This document shows positions 14,129 through 17,657 of a stretch of DNA of 17,657 nucleotides, piece by piece. The notes beneath the pieces were generated by a model. It was not told where the DNA came from and did no database searches. It worked only from the letters and a program-made list of their open reading frames with translations. Position numbers and translations under genes: made by a program. Source of the DNA: Cloacimonetes bacterium UBA6081 (GTDB taxonomy: Bacteria; Cloacimonadota; Cloacimonadia; Cloacimonadales; Cloacimonadaceae); NCBI GenBank assembly GCA_002428685.1, contig DIXL01000119.1:1-17657 (forward strand), read 5' to 3'. Position 1 is the stretch's first letter. Each line of letters starts with the position of its first letter.

Positions 14129-15571
14129 ATGAAATTCCTCGATCTTGCCATGAATGCGGCCACCAGCCTCGGTGCAGAGTATGCCGATATCCGCATTCAA
14201 AAGACCACCGACCAGGTGATATATCTGCAAAACCTGTCGCTAAAGCACACCAACACCGAGGTCCTGCACGGATACGGGATCAGGGTGTTCAAAGATGGTG
14301 CCTGGGGCTTTGCACACAACAATGTTTTCAACGATGAAGCGGTTTTGGCCACAGTGCAGAAAGCCTTTGAAATCGCCACCTTATCCGCCACGGTTAACAA
14401 GCAGAAAAAGCTGCGTCTTGCACCGGAACGAAGCTATATTGCCAGCTACAAAACTCCGGTGAAGATTGATCCCTTTGAAGTTCCGCTGGCTGAAAAGATT
14501 GATTTGATGATGGAAGTGAACCGCACTATCAAAAGCTATGAAGGCATTAAACAGGCGTTGTTCTATCTGGTTCAGCACAAAGACGAAAAGTTGTTCGCCA
14601 GCACCCTGGGCACCCGTCTGGATTTGATGAATCTGTTTATCGATCCCATGATTATTGCCACCGCAGTGCATGAAGGTGACAGCCAAAGCCGCACCTTTGA
14701 TGAAGGCGGCAGAGCCGTGGGATGGGAATGGATTTTGGAGCTGGATTTGATAGAAAAAGCCCGCCAGATTGCGCAGGAAGCCCTGATGAAGGTGAAAGCT
14801 GAAAGTTTGGGTGCTGAACAGCGTCGCAGCCTGGTTTTGGATCCTAACCACCTGGGGCTTACCATGCACGAAAGTGTTGGTCATGCCACAGAACTGGATA
14901 GGGTTTTAGGTTGGGAAGCTGACTACGCGGGTATTTCCTTTGCCACCCCCGAAAAGCTGAAGAATTACCGCTATGGCAGCGAAATTGTGAACTTTGTAGG
15001 AGACAATACATTGAACCAAGGGCTTGCTACACACGGTTTTGATGATGATGGCGTTCCCGGCCAAAAATGGCATATCATAAAAGATGGTATTTTAAACGAA
15101 TACGGCAGCACCCGCGACACAGCCATGGAAATAGGTTTGGACTATTCCCGCGGTTGTAATAGGGCTACTTATTACTTCGATCAGCCGATAAACCGCATTC
15201 CGAACCTGTATTTATTGCCCGGAACCAAACCCTTGACTCCCGGCGAACTGATTGCCGATACGGAAGATGGAGTTTTTATTCAAGGTCGTGGCAGTTTTTC
15301 GATAGACCAGCACCGGGTAAATTTCCAGTTTGGCGGTGATTTCTTTTGGGAAATAAAGAATGGTAAGCTTAGCCGTCCGCTGAAGAAAATTATCTATAAA
15401 TCCTGCAATCCGGAATTTTGGAATAGCTGCGATGCCATTTGTGATGAACGTTTCTGGCGTCCCTTTGGCGTGGTGAATTGCGGCAAAGGTCAACCCAGCC
15501 AAAGTGCCAGAATGACGCATGGCTCTGCGCCTGCAAGATTCCGTAATATACGGGTGGGGGGTTCACAATGA
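14129..15571 (+). CDS. tldD: Metalloprotease TldD
   Basis: TldD is the catalytic subunit of the TldD/TldE peptidase, a cytosolic zinc protease that degrades unfolded peptides. In Enterobacteria it matures microcin B17 and removes the antitoxin CcdA. This copy has 480 residues, the usual family length. The zinc motif HESVGH (HExxxH) lies at residues 247-252, followed by the conserved ELDRVLGWEADYAG. The N-terminal region with YADIRIQKT and YGIRVFKDGAWGFA is typical. AAAGGAG precedes the ATG. Its last codons overlap tldE by 4 bp (ATGA), consistent with coupled production of the two subunits. No modified-peptide cluster or precursor is visible nearby, so its substrate here is unknown. Confidence 0.95.
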   Translation: MKFLDLAMNAATSLGAEYADIRIQKTTDQVIYLQNLSLKHTNTEVLHGYGIRVFKDGAWGFAHNNVFNDEAVLATVQKAFEIATLSATVNKQKKLRLAPERSYIASYKTPVKIDPFEVPLAEKIDLMMEVNRTIKSYEGIKQALFYLVQHKDEKLFASTLGTRLDLMNLFIDPMIIATAVHEGDSQSRTFDEGGRAVGWEWILELDLIEKARQIAQEALMKVKAESLGAEQRRSLVLDPNHLGLTMHESVGHATELDRVLGWEADYAGISFATPEKLKNYRYGSEIVNFVGDNTLNQGLATHGFDDDGVPGQKWHIIKDGILNEYGSTRDTAMEIGLDYSRGCNRATYYFDQPINRIPNLYLLPGTKPLTPGELIADTEDGVFIQGRGSFSIDQHRVNFQFGGDFFWEIKNGKLSRPLKKIIYKSCNPEFWNSCDAICDERFWRPFGVVNCGKGQPSQSARMTHGSAPARFRNIRVGGSQ

Positions 15572-16842
15572 ACAGCGAAAAGATACTAAACTACGTAAAG
15601 CAACATAGCAATGCCGACGACTGGACTTTGCACATCAGCTACTGGGATAGCCATGAAACCCGCTTTGCGCAAAATGGCATCACCCAACACATTGCCGGGC
15701 CAAAGCTGGATATTACGCTAAATGTTTCCTATGGAACACAATCCGGTAGTGCCACGGTAAATCAGGATGACGAAACAACCCTGGCTTTCCTGCTGAAAAC
15801 CGCACAGGATATTGCCAGGCATGCTCCTGAAGATCCGGAATTTATGCCCTCGGCAGCTTATGCCAAATTGCCCGTAGTGCAAAACTGCGATGCCGAGACC
15901 AAAGCCCTGGAACCAAAACAGATGGTGGAGCTTGTGCAACGTAGCATAGATAAAGCCAAAGCCTTTGGAGCCACGGTTTCGGGCATGACGGAAAAACACT
16001 TTGGTCAAAGCTGGATGTTTACCAAAAACGGCTTTGTGGGAAACAGCGAAAGAACAGATTTTGGCCACTCCATGACCCTGAAGAAAGCAGAAGTGGAAAC
16101 CAAGGTGGATTACAATGCCAAAGCCTTTGCAGGATTTGATCTGGATAAGGATTTTGGCCGCTTGCAAGCCCAGGCAGAAGCCTTGGCCGGAATGCAAAGC
16201 TTTGATCCGCAAAAGATTGCCGTGATCTTACGCCCCGGTGCCCTGCAGGAATTGCTGTGGTTTATGGGCTGGATGATGAACCGCAGGCAAAGCGATGAGG
16301 GTTTTACTCCCTATACAGGACAGCTCGGCAAACCCTTCTTTGGCGAAAAATTCAGTTGGTATAGCACGCTGAAGCGTCCCGAAATGGTGGCAAGTCCCTA
16401 TAATGGTGAAGGGGTGGTCTCTGTGGAACTGCCCTGGGTGGAAAACGGGGTGCTAAAAAACATGCCTACCAGCCGGCATTGGGCAAAAGAAATTGCCGGA
16501 ACACCTTGCAGCCAGTATAACATGTTCATTCCCGGTGGTGAGGCCAGCGAAACCCAAATGATGCAGATGGTGCCGCGGGGTTTAATTATCAACCGTTTCT
16601 GGTATATCCGGACCGTGGATGCCAAAGCGGGGGAATTAACCGGTATGACCCGCGATGGAGTGCTGTATTTTGAGGGTGGAAAAGTGAAGCATGCAGTTAA
16701 CAATCTGCGCTTTAATGAGATTCCTCATGAAGCTACCAGACGCATTCTTGCCTTGGGTGCCCCAGAGCTTGCTTCTGCTTATTCTTTACTGCCCGCCATG
16801 CTGATTGATAACTTCAATTTTGTAGATAAAACAACATTTTAA
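15568..16842 (+). CDS. tldE: TldE/PmbA, non-catalytic partner of TldD
   Basis: This 424-residue PmbA/TldE homologue lacks an HExxxH motif, as expected for the subunit that pairs with TldD to form the closed protease chamber. Family features include VKQHSNADDWTLHIS at the start, SGSATVNQDD near residue 65, the PGALQELLWFMGW segment near 220-235 and the C-terminal MTRDGVLYFEGGKVKHAVNNLRF motif region that lines the chamber in known structures. It begins on the ATGA overlap with tldD. It is followed directly by a promoter for the next gene rather than by an obvious terminator. Confidence 0.93.
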   Translation: MNSEKILNYVKQHSNADDWTLHISYWDSHETRFAQNGITQHIAGPKLDITLNVSYGTQSGSATVNQDDETTLAFLLKTAQDIARHAPEDPEFMPSAAYAKLPVVQNCDAETKALEPKQMVELVQRSIDKAKAFGATVSGMTEKHFGQSWMFTKNGFVGNSERTDFGHSMTLKKAEVETKVDYNAKAFAGFDLDKDFGRLQAQAEALAGMQSFDPQKIAVILRPGALQELLWFMGWMMNRRQSDEGFTPYTGQLGKPFFGEKFSWYSTLKRPEMVASPYNGEGVVSVELPWVENGVLKNMPTSRHWAKEIAGTPCSQYNMFIPGGEASETQMMQMVPRGLIINRFWYIRTVDAKAGELTGMTRDGVLYFEGGKVKHAVNNLRFNEIPHEATRRILALGAPELASAYSLLPAMLIDNFNFVDKTTF

Positions 16843-16852
16843 AAGAAATGTA

Positions 16853-16881
16853 TTGACAGAAATGTGCGGTGGTAATTTAAT
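16853..16881 (+). promoter_or_regulatory. Sigma-70-type promoter of the zinc-ribbon gene
   Basis: TTGACA (16853-16858), 17-bp spacer, TTTAAT (16876-16881; 5/6 to TATAAT). It begins 10 bp after the tldE stop. The predicted start near 16888 leaves a leader of about 90 nt. This is the strongest sigma-70-like promoter in the window. Confidence 0.7.
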
Positions 16882-16979
16882 GTCAACAGATGCGATTCAA
16901 CATTCCCGTGAGCCTGTTCCTTATGTTTCAGGAGAGCCTCTAACCAGAATGTTCGATCCCGAAAAATAAGGAGATACCC

Positions 16980-17153
16980 ATGGCCGACAAAACTCTCATT
17001 TGCAAAGACTGCTCCAAGGAATTCGTATTCACCGATGGCGAACAAGAATTCTACAAAGAAAAAGGTCTTCAGAACGAGCCGCAACGTTGCCCTGATTGCC
17101 GTAAAGCAAAAAAGGCAGAGTTCAATCGCAACAGATTTCAACGCCGCTACTAA
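16980..17153 (+). CDS. Small zinc-ribbon protein (zf-trcl type, PF13451)
   Basis: A 57-residue protein too short for routine ORF calling. It has two CxxC knuckles, C8-C11 (CKDC) and C37-C40 (CPDC), with the conserved intervening FVFTDGEQEFYKEKGLQNEP that defines the 'probable zinc-ribbon' family. The tail is basic and Arg/Asn-rich (NRNRFQRRY), suggesting nucleic-acid contact; that is inference. TAAGGAG lies just before the ATG. It stands alone between a strong promoter and a strong terminator, which suggests a highly expressed single-gene unit. The family has no established function. Confidence 0.9.
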   Translation: MADKTLICKDCSKEFVFTDGEQEFYKEKGLQNEPQRCPDCRKAKKAEFNRNRFQRRY

Positions 17154-17177
17154 GATATAGATAGCCAAAGTCTGTTA

Positions 17178-17206
17178 AACGCCACCTTTTGAGGTGGCGT
17201 TTTTTT
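17178..17206 (+). terminator. Rho-independent terminator of the zinc-ribbon gene
   Basis: AACGCCACCT (17178-17187) pairs perfectly with AGGTGGCGTT (17192-17201) around a TTTG loop, and a T-run continues to 17206. The As on the left side would make it work in both directions. Confidence 0.95.
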
Positions 17207-17268
17207 AGTTGCTAATCCAATAAGCGCAGAAGAAAAAGAAGATTGAGCGGCTCCTCACAGGGCAAGGT

Positions 17269-17286
17269 GGGGAATTCCAATTCCCC
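17269..17286. repeat. Perfect inverted repeat, GGGGAATT/AATTCCCC
   Basis: GGGGAATT (17269-17276) and AATTCCCC (17279-17286) are separated by 2 bp. On the minus strand it lies inside the tail that the short repeat-bearing ORF would have without its 61-bp duplication. No T-run follows on either side, so it is not a clear terminator. Confidence 0.7.
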
Positions 17287-17307
17287 CTACAAAAGTGGAG
17301 TCGATCT

Positions 17308-17429
17308 GGCCATTATTAGCTTGGTACTTATTACTATCTATTACAGCCAGATGGACTACACCGGGCACGGCCATTATTAGCTTGGTACTTATTACTATCT
17401 ATTACGGCCAGATGGACTACACCGGGCAC
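17308..17429. repeat. 61-bp tandem duplication
   Basis: Two head-to-tail copies, 17308-17368 and 17369-17429, start with GGCCATTATTAGC and end with CACCGGGCAC. They differ at one position (ACAGCC versus ACGGCC). 61 is not a multiple of three, so the duplication shifts the frame of the overlapping minus-strand ORF. Confidence 0.97.
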
Positions 17430-17624
17430 TTGTGAGTTTATTATCAAATTAGGTTGCAGAGTGTCGCTGTAGTCCATGTTGCCTGTAAAATTAGAGGAAG
17501 CTTGGAAATTAGGGAAGGCAACATCGACTCCAGACTTACCATTTACTCCAGACTTGCCATCGACTCCAGACTTGCCATTTACTCCAGACTTGGTGGCAGG
17601 TTGCATTGCATTGGAATGTTTCAT
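17334..17624 (-). CDS. Short repeat-bearing protein of unknown function
   Basis: I recognise no family in this 96-residue frame. It starts at an ATG with GGAGGGG 7 nt upstream (minus strand), a strong SD. After KHSNAMQPAT comes a fourfold six-residue repeat, KSGVNG/KSGVDG, encoded by an 18-bp DNA repeat. Next is a non-repetitive stretch with AFPNFQASSNFTGN and VVHLAVIDSNKYQ, then a tail (RARCSPSGCNR) produced only because the 61-bp duplication shifts frame. With one repeat copy the frame would instead run on to IDSTFVGGIGIPHLAL and stop at a TGA near 17256. There is no signal peptide or membrane segment. It may be a real small protein with a damaged end or non-coding repeat DNA; its promoter would lie beyond the window. 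Confidence 0.45.
   Translation of the reverse strand: MKHSNAMQPATKSGVNGKSGVDGKSGVNGKSGVDVAFPNFQASSNFTGNMDYSDTLQPNLIINSQVPGVVHLAVIDSNKYQANNGRARCSPSGCNR
17412..17477. repeat. Inverted repeat ATGGACTACA / TGTAGTCCAT
   Basis: A perfect 10-bp inverted repeat pairs 17412-17421 with 17468-17477, with further partial pairing inward (CCGGGCAC against GTGTCGC). The left arm also occurs in the other 61-bp copy (17351-17360). It can form a hairpin with a long loop inside the minus-strand ORF. Confidence 0.75.
17525..17596. repeat. 18-bp tandem repeat, four copies
   Basis: ACTCCAGACTT recurs at 17527, 17545, 17563 and 17581, an exact 18-bp period. Unit ends alternate between TT and CG, which encodes alternating N and D in KSGVNG/KSGVDG on the minus strand. 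The period is a multiple of three, so copy-number change would keep the frame. Confidence 0.95.
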
Positions 17625-17657
17625 TTGTCCCCTCCGTTTCTTAAAAAGTCCAAGGCT

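Noticed and set aside
14381..14884. 167-codon minus-strand frame opposite tldD
   Set aside because: It is antisense to the TldD zinc-site region and lacks any recognisable protein features; a shadow of tldD.
13820..16842. RiPP (microcin-like) biosynthesis cluster around tldDE
   Set aside because: No precursor-like peptide, cyclodehydratase, radical SAM enzyme or exporter is visible; tldDE occur widely without such clusters.
16880..16969. 29-codon plus-strand frame (starts STDAIQHSREP) before the zinc-ribbon gene
   Set aside because: Its ATG overlaps the -10 box, upstream of the predicted transcription start, and has no SD.
17308..17596. CRISPR-like array at the right edge
   Set aside because: The repeats (61 bp x2 and 18 bp x4) are directly tandem with no unique spacers, and no cas genes are present.

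Overview
The window looks like chromosomal DNA from a member of Candidatus Cloacimonadota (WWE1) or a close relative in the Fibrobacterota-Chlorobiota-Bacteroidota neighbourhood. This is inferred from a 2834-residue modular secreted protein ending in a FlgD-like/type A sorting domain (NYPNPFNPET near the C-terminus), plus an archaeal/thermophile-type PF04008 protein and a CIRCE-controlled groEL. No 16S gene is present, so the phylum rests on protein style alone.

Layout. 1-239 (+) is the 3' end of a group II intron: the last 48 codons of its reverse transcriptase, then domains V and VI. It converges on groEL (311-1939, -), which has its own terminator, SD, CIRCE operator and promoter; no groES lies beside it. 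A divergent promoter region (about 2012-2085) separates groEL from a tight + strand operon: PF04008 'adenosine-specific kinase' family protein, thpR (RNA 2',3'-cyclic phosphodiesterase), recA and recX (2130-4830).

4831-5099 is an unusually rich leader. It holds a near-consensus sigma-54 (-24/-12) promoter followed by about 200 nt with several inverted repeats, including two mutually exclusive long hairpins. It precedes the giant surface protein (5100-13604). That protein is built from an old internal duplication of about 930 residues, and it contains two FN3 domains each interrupted by a jelly-roll domain. Two hairpins close the gene.

13820-16842 is a second operon: a small two-helix membrane protein, tldD and tldE, with the last two overlapping by 4 bp. 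A strong sigma-70-type promoter then drives a 57-residue four-cysteine zinc-ribbon protein, closed by a textbook terminator (17178-17206).

The right end (17207-17657) is repeat-rich. A short minus-strand ORF carries an in-frame 18-bp repeat (KSGVNG/KSGVDG) and a 61-bp tandem duplication that shifts its frame and cuts short its C-terminus.

The best candidates for something undescribed are the sigma-54 promoter plus switch-like leader of the giant surface protein, the repeat-borne minus-strand ORF at the right edge, and the small membrane protein leading tldDE. No defence system, CRISPR array, tRNA or rRNA was seen.
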